NCBI GenBank assembly: GCA_035578155.1
Contig: JAPWDM010000071.1
Coordinates: forward strand, 434,001 to 498,000
Length of the DNA stretch: 64,000 nt
Reading direction: 5' to 3'
Source of the DNA: Brachynemurus nebulosus
Lineage: Eukaryota; Arthropoda; Insecta; Neuroptera; Myrmeleontidae
In this document: positions 12,031 to 24,710 of the stretch, one piece after another
How the letters are laid out: the number at the start of each line of letters is the position of its first letter
How positions within the stretch are numbered: position 1 is the first letter of the stretch
The notes under the pieces: model-generated
Database searches by the model: none
What the model was told of the DNA's origin: nothing
Seen by the model: the letters and a program-made list of their open reading frames with translations, nothing else
Position numbers and translations under genes: made by a program

Positions 12031-13902
12031 CTAGTTTACATTACTTTTTTTTTCAATGAAAAATTTTGTATATGCTGTGTCAAATCTCACTTAACATGTT
12101 TCTTTAATTTGAATAAAATCAGGGGGACTAAACTCGGCTTGGTGGAAATTTCATCTGTATGGAATTTGTTGAGGCAAGCAGATGTTGCCTTTAATAAGTT
12201 GCTAAAATATACTGCAGTAATGATAAGTTATGTAGGTATACTTTAATTCTAAACAAAAATTTGTAATTCTGCCCTGGCGACTCACAACTCTAACTACGAT
12301 CCTGAGTCCTGCAAGGAAACATTATTATCATGTAATTCTCCGATTCCCACAATGTGTTCATCATATCCCAAAATATATAGTACCTACCTAGATTGGATGA
12401 ACTTCGCCCGACCAGAATTCGCGTTTGATAACACTTAATCTGTTTAACTTAATCTGTAAATGTGTGATATGACTTAACATGAACAATTATTGTCTAAATC
12501 GTTTCGTGATTACGAAAAATGAAGTTTAAAAACCGAAAAAAAAAAACACATTAAAAAATTTCCATTTCATCTAAATTTCTGTCTGTTTGTAATATTATCG
12601 CTTGACTAATCACATTCAAAATTATGTAGATTTAGTTAAATAAATGTGTTAAAAATAAATAAACAACACAAATAATAACTGAATTAATTATGGCAAAATT
12701 CCTTTCAATTTTGAGATTTTGCCAACAAATGAAAAAAGGCAAAATATCAAAAATGTAAAATCATTAAATTATATCTATTTCCGCTTGCAAAATTAAATGA
12801 GACGTTTACAAGCGTAAAATGAACAATAATGGAACATTTAATGCAATTATTTGTAAAAATTAAACATACAAAAAAAAGAGGCAAAAATGAACTAAACGCA
12901 TAAATAAAAAGTATAAAATATTTCTGTTGTTGTCATTTGAACTGTTTTTAAAATCGTACATCGCACTCTGTTAATGTTAACAAAAACTAAAATAAAATAA
13001 ACAATTGCCAACGCACAAGCGAAAACATGTGTAAGTATAGGTTAAATAGAATGAGGAACATTTATATTATTTACAAATAAAACAGACACACTAAGAATTT
13101 GTCAGCAACAATTAACTTCATTTTACTTTTTGTCGACAACCGTGTCACGGTTCAAGAAACATTTGGTAACATCAAGTGTTCATTAGCAACAGAATTAAAT
13201 ACGTATAAGAATACAAATATAGTATTATATAAATTCGAATAAAAGAAATTTTATAAAGGAAGTAAAAATTATTGTGAGCAAAAGAAGTATTGTACACAAT
13301 ATGTACAAAATTGTACACAATAGATTTTATACAAAACTATTTTATCGGAGTAAATATTAAAATTTTACAAATATACGCTTCCTAAAATTCTATGCTACTA
13401 TCATTTATTTCAAAATTTTATGCTACTAATACTGCATTTCAGAAAGTAAGGTCACTAAGAGAAAAATGGCAACTTAAGATTAAAAACGATCATTATTATT
13501 TTAATAATATACAACCTAAAAAATTTATATTGAAAACATAGGAAACTTTGTAGGGAATCAAAATTATTCAACTTTAAAATAAAGTTGTTCTACATTGAAA
13601 CAATAAAAGAACTCAAAAGCATGATGAAACACCGGTGTACAACGTTTGTTTCTAAAAAGTAGAACGACTTCTGGCCTCCACATTCGAATCTATTTGTTAT
13701 TTATATACATCCCTTACCTCGTACACTTGCAAAACTCGTTTCTTTAAAAAAAGCCAACTTTACTTATGGTCTCGTTTTTTTTTGTGCAATTTTCTCACAT
13801 CCTTTCATAACTTTAGATAAATATTAACATAGTTTCTTAGGAAGTCGGCTGCAGCATTAATCTACAAAATGTTTGACTTCCTCACCAGTTTCCTTGCCCT
13901 TC
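12031..13902. other. No gene seen
   Basis: AT-rich sequence with nothing recognised on either strand. Confidence 0.5.
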
Positions 13903-13910
13903 ACTGATAT

Positions 13911-14322
13911 CAGGGCCGGATCTAGGAAGGGGGGGGCAGCGGGGGCACGTGCCCCCCTGGATGATTTTAGGGGCGCGAAAATGGTGAAATTTTTTAGAGC
14001 GGCGCAAAATTTAAAAAATTTTTGAAGTGAGGAGAAAAAAAAAAGGTCGACAGTCATAATTTATGATAGTCATAAATTGAGAGTCATAGTCAAACTATCA
14101 TAAATTTTGCTCCGTTCTAAAAAATTGTGAATAGTAACAATTTATGATAGGGTTAAAGTGAATTTGTAAGTGATGACCAAAAAAAAAAGGTCATTGGTGC
14201 CGATTTATGGTAGGGTCCAGGTGACTTTTTTTTTTTCATCATCCAGGTAAAAATTCTTTTGCTGCGAAGGGCGCCAACAGGAAAATTTGCCCCCCCTCCT
14301 TATAACTCTAGGTCCGGCCCTG
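13911..14322. mobile_element. Short non-autonomous hAT element
   Basis: CAGGGCCGGATCTAG and CTAGGTCCGGCCCTG are inverted repeats flanked by the exact octamer ACTGATAT (13903-13910, 14323-14330). G-rich and C-rich stretches lie just inside the ends. The 412-bp interior includes three imperfect copies of an AATTTATGATAG motif and has no coding potential. Confidence 0.92.
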
Positions 14323-14865
14323 ACTGATATCATGATGTTCATGATGTAATGTGTAATTGTAATGTATAACTCTATGAGTAAAAGTCAGAAAAATAATGAT
14401 GTAGGTGATGTCTACTATAGATTAGTTATCTGAAAAACGGACGTTAAACCCAATTACACAGCTTCACAAAAAAGGTCGTAATCTGATTGACTGACCATGG
14501 TCTTCCTATCTATAGTATTCAACGTTAAATTCGAATCAGAGGTCAAAAGAAATTCCTACAAAGCCAGAAATATTCCTTAAAAAGATTTAAAGTTACGAAT
14601 ATCAGTATCATTAGGAATAGGGGTATGAATAGACACCTTACAATTCTCATATTCTCATTTATTATAGCAAAGGACTCTTCACTAAGGAACCCTCTCGCAT
14701 CGAAGACACTGGTACATGTTCTGCAGCCCTTCTATACCCTTCTGGACATAGATCTGCATTCATGGAAGCTTCTCTCTTACAGATTCCTAAGAATGCAGAA
14801 GAAATATCGATCGAATAATTCCGAAAGTAGGCGTCTTGGTGAGATTTCAGAGCTACCAGCAGACA

Positions 14866-15015
14866 ATAAACTAAAATTGCTCAAGAAGCTCTAAAACGTA
14901 AAATGCGCAATAAAAATTTTTGGGATTTTCATATACAGAGACAGACAGACATGAACCCAAAACTATTCAGGAAGCTTTAAAACGTAAAATCAGCGTGAAA
15001 ATTTTCATTTTAGAG
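14866..15015 (+). repeat. Dispersed repeat, about two tandem units, shared with 39 kb
   Basis: Two consecutive units of about 80 bp contain AA(G)CTCTAAAACGTAAAAT and AAGCTTTAAAACGTAAAAT followed by AAAATTTTCATTTT. A third relative lies at 39484-39545 (TTCAGGAAGCCCTGAAATAT then AAAATTTTCATTTT). An ACAGACAGACA run sits between the units. The parent element is not identified. Confidence 0.5.
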
Positions 15016-18000
15016 GGGAAAAAACTTTCATATCTCTAAAGTGATTACAGTCAAAAACAATATTAACTTTATCTAACTAAAAACAACTTAAACAATAGTT
15101 TACACACTGCAAAAAGTCACACTATATTTATGAATACTAACGCAAGTATCTACTATAACAATTAAGTTTACTAAAAAGTAACAAGCAATAAACACAGCTA
15201 CTTATTTCATTGTAAGTAGTTATAAAACTAACGTGTACAAGAATTGAATCATTTAGAAACAGAAACATAATACAACAACAGTTAGTCGCCGAAAGAAACA
15301 CATTAGCTGTGTATGTATATGTTGTACAATATTTCTTTAAAGAGTTAAATGCAGACACATTTTGTCCTTCCGTACATTTGTACTTTCTACCTACACATAC
15401 ATACATACTTTATAATGCACAGAACATGAACAATACAAAGAAGACAACATTAAATTGTAATTTGTAATATTATATGTTCTACTTCTATCTCTGTTTCGAA
15501 AAAAGATTAAAAGCATAATATAGATGTTGTGTTATGAAAATTTCTCCAGGAAATGAATCGTCACTGAATTATTTATTTCCTATTTTCCTCATTTTATAAG
15601 TAGTACAAAATTTTCTAGAGCGATCTACTTTTGAACTATTTGGAATCACCGATGATTTTATACAAACATCATAAAATTTGATATAAACAATAACATGATA
15701 TGAATAATAAAACAATAAATAAACATATGAATAACGGAGGCAAACAAACAAAAACTAAACAAATTTTTGGCATTCTTTATTTTGGATTAAGGAAATTGTG
15801 TCTAATTACACTCAACGTGTTTTACAAAATAGAAAACTTATAACACTTAATTAATGAGTAAATTGTAAGCAAACTTTTATAAAATATTCTAAATTCTAAA
15901 TAAAGTCTCATAAAAATACGTATGATAAATTAACCCGACATTGAAATCAAATGATCATTTTTTATTCTTACGCAACAATTATTACCCACGATTTGAAATT
16001 TTAATTCTTAAGGAAATTACTAATTATCGTCCACAATTAATCCAAAAAAAAAAATATATATTCAGTTTTCAAACAACAAAATTTTCCCTTATCCGGCAAC
16101 TGAATAAAAAGAAAAAAATGTTCTAACGACGAAATTTCACCTTTCAAAAAACTCTTATGATAGTTAAAAAACTAATATTTATTTTAAAAAAATATGAGAA
16201 CATTTTCTTTGTCACTTTTCACCGAAAACGCCAAAAATTTTCATCCTTTTTGACAGATGTGTATAACACTTCTGACTATTAATCGGTTTTGAATTAATAA
16301 CCTGTTTCTAATAGATGTATACCAAAGTTGAAAGTATGCTTGTATAGGTACTATACTATATTCACCGAAACAATTCCGAAATCCAAAACATCAAACCCCA
16401 ACAAACAGCTCGTAGGACACTACCACAGAACATCAGTCATCGTGCTTTGTTCAAACTGAAGCGATATATTCAAGTATTTTAACAGTAGATAATTACCAAA
16501 AAAATAAATAAAACAACTTTATTAAACTTTATAAGTATTTAAATTTTTACTAAAATTTAGGTTTATTTATTAATCTTGTTTATACTCAAGTATTTTAATA
16601 TTTTGTGCAATATTATAAAAATGAAATTGTATGCAACTAATCAAAATAAATAATTTTGTTATTTAAATTTTTTTTAAGAGAATACTGAAATGATAAAGTA
16701 ATCTAAAAAAAACCTTGTATCAAAAAAGCTTGTACCAACTTCATGAAACATAATCTGGGCGTCAACTAAATTGTACTTTATGTGTCCATTTTGGAAATTT
16801 CAACCAATAAAAATTTATTTAGTCACGTGGTTTTGTTTTGTAGCTCGGAATTCTTGGAGTGAATATAGTATCATATACTCTTTACATCTGGTTTCGAAAG
16901 TTCGTCAAGTTTGACCAATGTAAACAGCATTACAGTCTGTGCAATTTAAACGACAAACTCCACTTTTTTCACTTCGTCTCAAGAGTTATATTGAACTGGA
17001 AGAATGTGAAAGAGCAACAAAATAATGTTTTGGATCTGAATACATTTGAATAGAAAGACACACAATTTCATTTGCCAAAAACGTACGGTACACAACATAA
17101 AAAATAAACTCTTGGAAAATACATAAGAACTCTTTATATACATTATGGTATATAAATATAACATTCTATCGTATAGAAGTTTTATCCAAAAGATTAAATC
17201 TAAGTAGTACACTTGAATCTTGATCAATTGTTATGGGGGATATATTACAATATTGCAGTAGTAAAGTTGAAAATGCACTTTGTTCAAAAAGCAATCTATA
17301 AAACATTAATCATTATTGTTTGATGCACTATACTTTACTATTACTTACGACAATTACAATGTATGTACGACGTATAGACTGTTGTACTATAATGCAGCTA
17401 TTAACATTTATACATAATATATGAAACTTTTAAAAAAAATCTATTAGCATTATATTAAACTTCAAATGTATTTTTTTTTAAATCAGTCAAGTTGTATTAT
17501 TGATTTACTTTTAAAACAATTTGAAACTTTCTTTTCTGAGTATAACCGCATTCATCTAGAACAAATGTTCTTCATTAGGTAGCTTAGTATCAGTTAAAAT
17601 GTTCTGTATCTTACCTAACAGTAATAATATCGATTTTGCATTTCAAATTCAGCCTTTTGCAGCTAATTTTCATCTTTCTACAAATCTAATTCACTATATT
17701 GAGAATCAACTGTTTCTACATACCTAATTATATTATTTTTCCTCAAATTTTAATTATTGCACACAAACGACATCTATTTATTCATAATGAAACTACATAA
17801 AGGTACTTGGGAAGTACTCAGAAGTGTCCCGGAGTTTCTCAAAGATAAATTCGGCTTTGAGGACTGCAACTGAGGACGATAACTTAATACAAGGCTCTTA
17901 GATATGACAACTAAAACGTTTCTTTGATGTCTGGCGGCAAACATTATGCACTTTCTGAACCTTAAAGACACTACCCCGAAATTAATCACAATCAGGCCCT

Positions 18001-18630
18001 ACTCTACTGTTCTTCAATCTTCGACGTTATCTTTGAAAAAAATTGCGGAAGATATTTAAAATAAAATAACTGTAAAATGGATAATTACTTCTTACCAAAC
18101 TGTTTCTTAGCTGTTCGGTCAAAAAAAAAAAAAAAAAATACAGTGAGTTTTCTAAAAGGGTGAAACTGATTTGCAAAAAATTTCATTTTATTTGGAAAAA
18201 TTTAAATTTATAAAATGCTGAATTTGATAGACAAAGAGATAAGTCTGATTGATAAAACGTTGCATTTTATTTTCACAATAGAATGAATATGATTTACAAA
18301 AGGGTGAATTTAGAGTGTAAAACTTGTATGCAACACAGAAAGCTTATCAACACTTCGTGATAAAATAGATAACATAAATTAGCATTAAAATAATTTCATT
18401 CGTCCTAAATTAATAATAACAAAAAGTTGCAAATTTTGTTCTTTCAGTTAATTTAAATTTTGTAATAAAGTGGTGACAGCGACAGGTCAATAAATTTTAC
18501 TTACCAAAACAATCAATTGCCTCAGTTGTCAAGAATCTCGAAATAACTTACCTGAAACAATAAAATAAAAATCAATAAAAAAAAATATTGTTATCAATTA
18601 ATTATAACCATTTTTTTTGTATTGTTACAG
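15016..18630. other. Probable intron; no exon recognised
   Basis: This lies upstream of the PAN exon and is presumably partly its intron. AT-rich; a block at 17774-18005 has coding-like stretches in shifting frames. Confidence 0.45.
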
Positions 18631-18832
18631 GCGCATTGACAAGGTCTCAATTCCCCGTATTTACAATTTACGCACAAAAAAGCTGTTTGGGTGTTCGACC
18701 GTGTGAACGTGCCTGGTGCATTGATCGTGTCCAGGGACATCGGTTGAATGGTTATACGCGCAGTACGCACAGCGTCACATCCCGTCAACACTGTCTCGAA
18801 TTGTGTCTTGGTGAAACCGAATTTACATGCAG
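18631..18832 (+). CDS. Internal exon encoding a PAN/apple module, probably of a PAN+ZP-domain apical matrix protein
   Basis: Seen: a pyrimidine-rich acceptor ending in ATTGTTACAG abuts 18631 and a consensus GTAAGT donor starts at 18833. The 202-bp exon is open throughout, starting one base into a codon and ending two bases into one. Its roughly 67 residues hold six cysteines: SCLGVRPCERAWCIDRVQG near the start, then RQHCLELCLGETEFTCR at the end. The spacing and the CLELCL-ETEFTCR block resemble the N-terminal half of a PAN/apple domain, a disulfide-bonded binding module. Known: insect cuticle and sense-organ matrix proteins (NompA, neyo, nyobe and trynity types) combine PAN modules with a membrane-anchored ZP domain. 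Inferred: this is one internal exon of such a secreted or apical-membrane protein; the next exon should complete the arginine codon and continue the domain. I found no neighbouring exon, so the introns must be long. The upstream ATG at 18588 lies in the intron and is not a start. The exact family member is not recognised. Confidence 0.75.
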
Positions 18833-20619
18833 GTAAGTGTCTCGACACACGTTTTGAATTATGTGGTATTATATGTATATTAATATCACACAGGTTTTTT
18901 TTTTGGTCTTTAAAATTCATATATGGCAGAGTGAGAAATTTATTTGCAAGATGTTAACAGGCAACAAGTTTATTTATATTATTTATTTATATAAATATTT
19001 GTACAGTGAGTGTTGTATATTAAATCACGTAAAATTTATTTAGAGCAAATACGTTTAATTTATGATACTGGAAATTATGTGTTTTGTCAGCGGATTCTGA
19101 TAACGTAAATTTTATTTAATAAAAATATTAATATACTAATGATAATGAGATAGTTGAGCTTCATGTAATGACACTAATTTTTCAATATTTGAATTTCAAC
19201 TTGAACTAAAAACTTTGTTTTAGTTCTCTTCAACGGCCATATCGATGGGGGGGGGGGTACCGAGTCCGTTCGCAATCATTAAAATAATAGAAAAAATACT
19301 TAAATATTTAATTTAAAAAAAATTAATTTTTAATTTAACTTGGGATTTCCCTTACATATATCTACCTCTATCTCTAACATCCCCCACTAATACATTATTC
19401 ACTTCAATTTATAATATAAATAGTTTCGCCTAAAAGAACAGTTTTTAGTTGTGTCTTTCACCTGATGATGGCGTAATGGCCGAAATCGACTCGTGTTTGT
19501 ACGATTTTTGTTGTGAAAAGTGACAAAGCAACGATCCCATGTTTTAAATATGGATTTTCACAAAGTAAACCTTTCTAATATTAGTTATTTGAAAAAATAT
19601 CTATTTTTTTAAACAATTAATTTTTATTTAAAATTCTATACCTTCTTCGCAGCAAATCAGATCGCTATCATATTCAGTTTAAAACTTTAACATAAATCAT
19701 ACATTTACACAATTGGCGAATCACCCCCACCCTTTTTCAACTTTCAACAAATAATACAACAAATAATACAACAAATAAATAAGTTTAAATAATAGAATAT
19801 TAATATCCTAACGATTTATTTGATAAAAGTTTTGTATGAATACGAGAATGAAATTTTAAAACATAAAATTTGAATGTGAAATTTCTTCAATTTACCCTTC
19901 TCAATGTCAATTTAAACTTTTTATTAAAATATTTGATTTAAAAACTGGAAAGCAAGCTGTATCAGTTAACTGATGGTTATACGTACACAGAATACATACA
20001 TTGGTACACGCCTGTACACCCGCCGTACAAGAATATAAACTAAAATGGAATTTTAATTAGAAAATTAATTCAATTTGTCATAGAATATTTAAATTTTCTT
20101 TTAATAGCAATTATGTAAAAACAGTGTTGGCGCTGAATAGACAAAGTCAGTGATGAATTAACACTGGCACAGAAGAAAATTCAATCTATATAGCGTAGCC
20201 AGGCAGCCATAGATATTTTATTTAAAATATAATATGTATATTATTAAAGTTTATCGTTGTTAATTTCGTACATAACAACAAGTGAAGTAATTAATAACAA
20301 CAGTCATTCAGTTCACTTACTGTTCACAATGTTCTTCAATGTTCTCTCATTCCCTCTTCTATACCTATAGTGTTAAATTACGATTTTATAAATCACTAAT
20401 ATGCGCTATCACAAAATACAATATGGGATGTACGTATGTAATAATTGTATTTCTTGCCACTTAAGTATAGGGGAATGTTGAAAATGTTAATTAATCTTTG
20501 CAATAATGTACTCGGTAGTAATCATTTTCTGGTAATTCCGATCGATCGCAGAATAGTATAGAGGTACCATTGCAAACTATGGATACGTTCGCCTGCAAGC
20601 AGTTTGCAGTAGTCTAGAT
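18833..20619. other. Probable intron; retroelement-like fragment
   Basis: This starts with the GTAAGT donor. A G-run lies at 19249-19257. 19450-19600 (CCTGATGATGGCGTAATGG ... TTTTCACAAAGTAAACC) looks like a retroelement 3' region and is shared with 29136-29170. Confidence 0.45.
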
Positions 20620-20720
20620 CAGCGTCGCACACGATTTTTCCAGTCACGACCCGGTAAAATGAAGGCCGAAGTTTTCTAAATTACATTTACACAACTAATA
20701 AGAAATGTCTCTCGCCGCTC
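20620..20720. mobile_element. Possible lone hAT left end
   Basis: CAGCGTCGCACACGATTTTT followed by CCAGTCACGACCCGG resembles the terminus at 29454. No partner end or duplication was found before the piggyBac-type element at 20882. Confidence 0.3.
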
Positions 20721-20881
20721 TATTGTACTGTTCTAAATGTATGGCCTTGAAACTTTGGAACAGTTGTGTATATGTAGACTTTCGAACGTTCAACAAATTG
20801 TTAACTTACGACTATCTCAGAATGAAAATTTAAAAATTGTTAATTTAATTCTAATATTGACTATTTTAGACACAATTTTAA

Positions 20882-21721
20882 CCCTAGAATCATACGTTGG
20901 TCTACGAGTCAAGTTAATCATACATCGGCGTCGTTTCGACGAATGGACTTTTTACGGGGAGTTTTAGAGTTTATTTGCAAAAAACATTTTTTTTACATAA
21001 CAATACTACAAAAGCGAACAAAATATTTAAAAAAATTGGATTTGGAAAAATTTCTTAATGTAAATATTTATTAATTTTTTTAATCTTTTTATCAAAGCAT
21101 ATTTTCATTATAAAAATTAAAAAATAAATACATCAATTGTAATAATTAATTTATGAGCTATTATGAATTAGTGGACATGTGTGACTTTAACAGAATGTGA
21201 AATTTCTCAGTCGTAAATATTCCTATAGATATGTAGTTATTTCTCCATTAGGCACATTTGTAAATTTTCTAAAATTTGTTAGTATTTTTTCGTAATTTTA
21301 TTAGTAAGATCACAAAAAATAATAAAAATTAAAATATTTTCCCCAAAATAAATTGTTAATCTTTTATTAAGTCATTCGAAACGCATTCTTTAGTTTTCGA
21401 TTCAATATATTCAAACTTCAGTATTATGTCGTCTCTATAAGTCAAACAGCTGTAATCATCTTTTACATTATCATAATCATTGAATAAATTAATTATAACA
21501 TCCATATCTTGAATAAATTTTAGAAAAATTAGGAAAACTTTTATATGTGGAGTACAAAACCTTTAAAAAAAATATAGGTTAATCATACATCGTCGTCCTT
21601 TTGACGCACACTATTTCAGTATAAAAAAAACGACAATAGCTATGTATTGGAGTCAAGTCACAGTATTGGAGCAGGTAGAGAAGTTCGTTCGTCGTTTTGA
21701 CGAGTACGTATGATTCTAGGG
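20882..21721. mobile_element. piggyBac-type non-autonomous element
   Basis: TTAA (20878-20881) precedes CCCTAGAATCATACG, and the mirror CGTATGATTCTAGGG is followed by TTAA (21722-21725). TTAA targets and CCCTAG termini are diagnostic of piggyBac. CGTCGTTTCGACG-like blocks recur inside both ends as subterminal repeats. The 840 bp carry no transposase. Confidence 0.92.
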
Positions 21722-21762
21722 TTAACAGCAATTGAAAGAAAAATTTAACAGTATATCAAAAC

Positions 21763-22700
21763 TAGAGCTTGGAATACCGGTATCTTTTTATAATACCGAT
21801 ATTTGTTCGGTATTAAAATTTAAAATACCGGAATTCCGGTATTTCGGTATTTTTTCGGTACCTATTGAATGAAAGTAGTATAAAAAAAAAATAAAAATAT
21901 TAAAAAACACTCTTAATGAAAATCGTTTTTGTATAAGTAGGTAATATGTTTTACTGAAAATGATTGATTTGTATTTTGTGTTACTGAAAATGTAACTAAA
22001 ACTAAATACAAAATATAAAATAGTAGAACAAAGTAAACGGAATAACAACAAAAAATAATTAAATATAAATTTTCTTCCATTCTACTGCGCATTTAATTTA
22101 AAGAGATATACACACGAACTGTAAGAGCAAAAAATCACAGCTTAAATAGTCGAAAGACATGGTGGCAATTCTAAAATAATTTTAAAAAAATACATGGACA
22201 TCAATTTTTAAATTTCATCCTTTTATTTGCACAGAGCAAGGAATTTTTTAAATACCATTAGAATTAAAAATATTATTCAACAATAGTAAAATATTTTACC
22301 CAAACATAGGTAATTTGGTATTTTTTTCCATAGAAAAATACTTGAAAATATGTATTCCAGAATTGTAGAAACTATGTATAAATAAAAACATATGAATGAA
22401 TATAAGATATTTGGCCATTTGGACATCTGAAAAACATTAAACAAAATTGAAGACACATATTGTAATAATTTATGATCTATGCTTATACTGCTATATACAA
22501 AATACTCTATAACCATTCAATAATAGTAAACCTAACGTAAAAATATTTAAAATAGGTAATTATATAAAGTATCTGATTTTGCTAATACCGAAACCGAAAT
22601 ATCGGTATTTGAAATTTTGCTACCGATTTTATAAAAACGTATAAAAATGTCGGGTATTTTGGTTTTTCGGTAGTACCGAAATACCGGTATCCATGCTCTA
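21763..22700. mobile_element. hAT-type element with ATACCGGTAT-rich arms
   Basis: TAGAGCTTGGAATACCGGTA and TACCGGTATCCATGCTCTA are inverted repeats. The flanking octamers ATCAAAAC and ATCAAAAT (21755-21762, 22701-22708) differ at one position. Variants of CGGTATT/AATACCG recur through both subterminal arms, likely transposase-binding repeats. The centre is plain AT-rich DNA. Confidence 0.85.
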
Positions 22701-22708
22701 ATCAAAAT

Positions 22709-23187
22709 GTATCCGAAATTAGAAACACATTTGCCGCAGTTACAAAAAGTCAAGGTTCTGCTATAAAGAACATATTTTAAAAATATTATTAGGTGCGATA
22801 TAATATTGTATCTTGGGAAATTAATTGTATAAAATCTTACATTTTCGAAAGAAAACTGTTCAGTAATAATTGAAAAAGAGAAACATCATCTGAATATAAT
22901 AAAATATTACCAATTTTAAAATCGAATACGCTTTAAACCCTGAAGCACGTACATAATCCAATCTGTTCATTTTTCTACTACTACAACTTGCTGATAACAC
23001 CTACTGTTCCCCGTAGGCAAAACAACCGACTAAAAATGTACTCGCGAATGACAACGCAGCACACAACGCGACACAGAGATAAAAAGAAAAAACAAAAAAG
23101 TATGTAAAACAATCTGAAAACGCGTCGTTATTGTATGAATATACCTACTTACAACATTCATATATACAAATACATCGAATTTAAGAA
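22709..23187. other. No gene seen
   Basis: AT-rich spacer between two transposons. Confidence 0.5.
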
Positions 23188-24710
23188 GGTACCATCACAG
23201 TGTGATCGGCCGAAAAATCGTCAATTTTCAACATTTTTTTTCGAATGGATAGGATGGGGAAATGGGGATGATTTTTTTTTTAAGATTAATACCACTATTT
23301 AACAATACAAATATATTTTTTCTACTTCTACTATTAAAAGTAACATTTTGCGCACGACTAACTATATGTAAAAATTAACAATTGCCCACATAATGCGGAA
23401 ATAGCCGTGAATTATTTCCCACGGTTTAACATAATAATAAAGTAGTCTTGATTTAACATAATATAATCTATATAATTAATACTAAAAATATACATAATAT
23501 GTAAGTTGATTATTTATTATTGTTTCCATAGTTTCAAAGTATATAATTATTTGCTTTTGCAAAAATTTGAACACCTTATCATTGACATTATAAATTTAAA
23601 AAATTATTTATGTTAAATTTTACGAGAAAAAATGTGCTCGTAGAAAAAGTATAGTGTAAAATACGTGAGAAAAGCTTATTTCTCACTCATACGTGGGAAA
23701 AGCTTATTTCTCACTCATATTGAACAAACTCATATTCGTGAGAAATAAGCCTCTTTTCCCACTTATTGTACAATATACTATTTTTTATTTTTATTTTTTA
23801 TAATTATTACAATTTTTTTTAAATTGTCTTTAAAAAAGGCGGAAATTTGATGCCAACGATTGCGGCCGCAGTTTTATTCTGAAAAAAAAAAAATCAAATG
23901 GATTATCCATCTGTAGGTAAGCCGCTATGTTCCTATCGGAGCTTTTTTTTAATTCTTCCTATTTTTTCACACGGAAAACTGTAAAAAAATTTGTACTTTT
24001 TATTTAAGCCGCCACCATTTTTTCAAATTTCAAAAAAAAGCTCCTATAGAAACATAGCGGCTTACCTACAGATTGATAATCTATTTGATTTTTTTGTTTC
24101 AGATAAAAATTGCGGCCGCAATCGTGGGCATCAATTTTGCCCTTTTTTAAAGACACTTTTTTCAAAAAATTATAATAATTATAAAAACTAAAAAAAAAAA
24201 ATAGATTAAAAAAATATTTTTTATTGTCAAATACAGTCGACTCTCGTTAATTCGAAACTCGAGGGACTCTTAAAATATTACGAATTATAGAGACGTTCGA
24301 ATTATGGCAGGTAACAATTTTCATTTTTTAAGCATTTGCGATGAATGAACTCAAAATGTACTTACAATCTTTCTGTCTCTTTCTCTCTGCAACTTTGAAT
24401 TGTCGAATTGACGCCGATGAATTCGAATTAGCGCGTCGTTTTGTTACGTAGCAGTGATTTTTTCGTTCGAATTACCAAGTGTATAAAAATGTATTGTTTT
24501 AATTCGAAATATAAAGAGATTTTGTAGGCAACTCGTGATACCTTTGAATTATAGAAAGTTTCGAATTATCGCAGGTTTGAATTAACGAGAGTCTACTGTA
24601 GTGGTATTAATCGTAAAAAAAATTATTTATCCCCATTCCCCTATCCCATCCAACCGAAAAAAAATAGTGAAAATTGACTATTTTTCGGCCGATCACACTG
24701 TGATGGTACC
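23188..24710. mobile_element. Large fold-back element with CACAGTG-type ends and nested insertions
   Basis: GGTACCATCACAGTGTGATC plus GGCCGAAAAAT at the left is mirrored exactly at 24680-24710. Complementarity resumes deeper: 23225-23293 pairs with 24606-24665, and 23773-23960 pairs with about 23995-24205 (including GCGGCCGC and GTAGGTAAGCCGCTATGTT). The left arm has about 480 bp of extra sequence (23294-23772) and the right arm carries a pogo-like insertion (24234-24598). Superfamily is unclear: the palindromic GGTACC at both ends obscures the target duplication. Confidence 0.75.
24234..24598. mobile_element. pogo/Tigger-like MITE nested in a fold-back element
   Basis: TA (24232-24233) precedes CAGTCGACTCTCGTTAATTC, and the right end GAATTAACGAGAGTCTACTG is followed by TA (24599-24600). 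CAGT termini with TA duplication are typical of pogo-like elements. Repeated TTCGAATTA motifs fill the interior. It interrupts the right arm of the element at 23188-24710, so it inserted later. Confidence 0.9.

Noticed and set aside
18594..18920. 108-codon antisense frame over the PAN exon
   Set aside because: Shadow of the + strand exon, which has matching splice sites and a conserved cysteine pattern.
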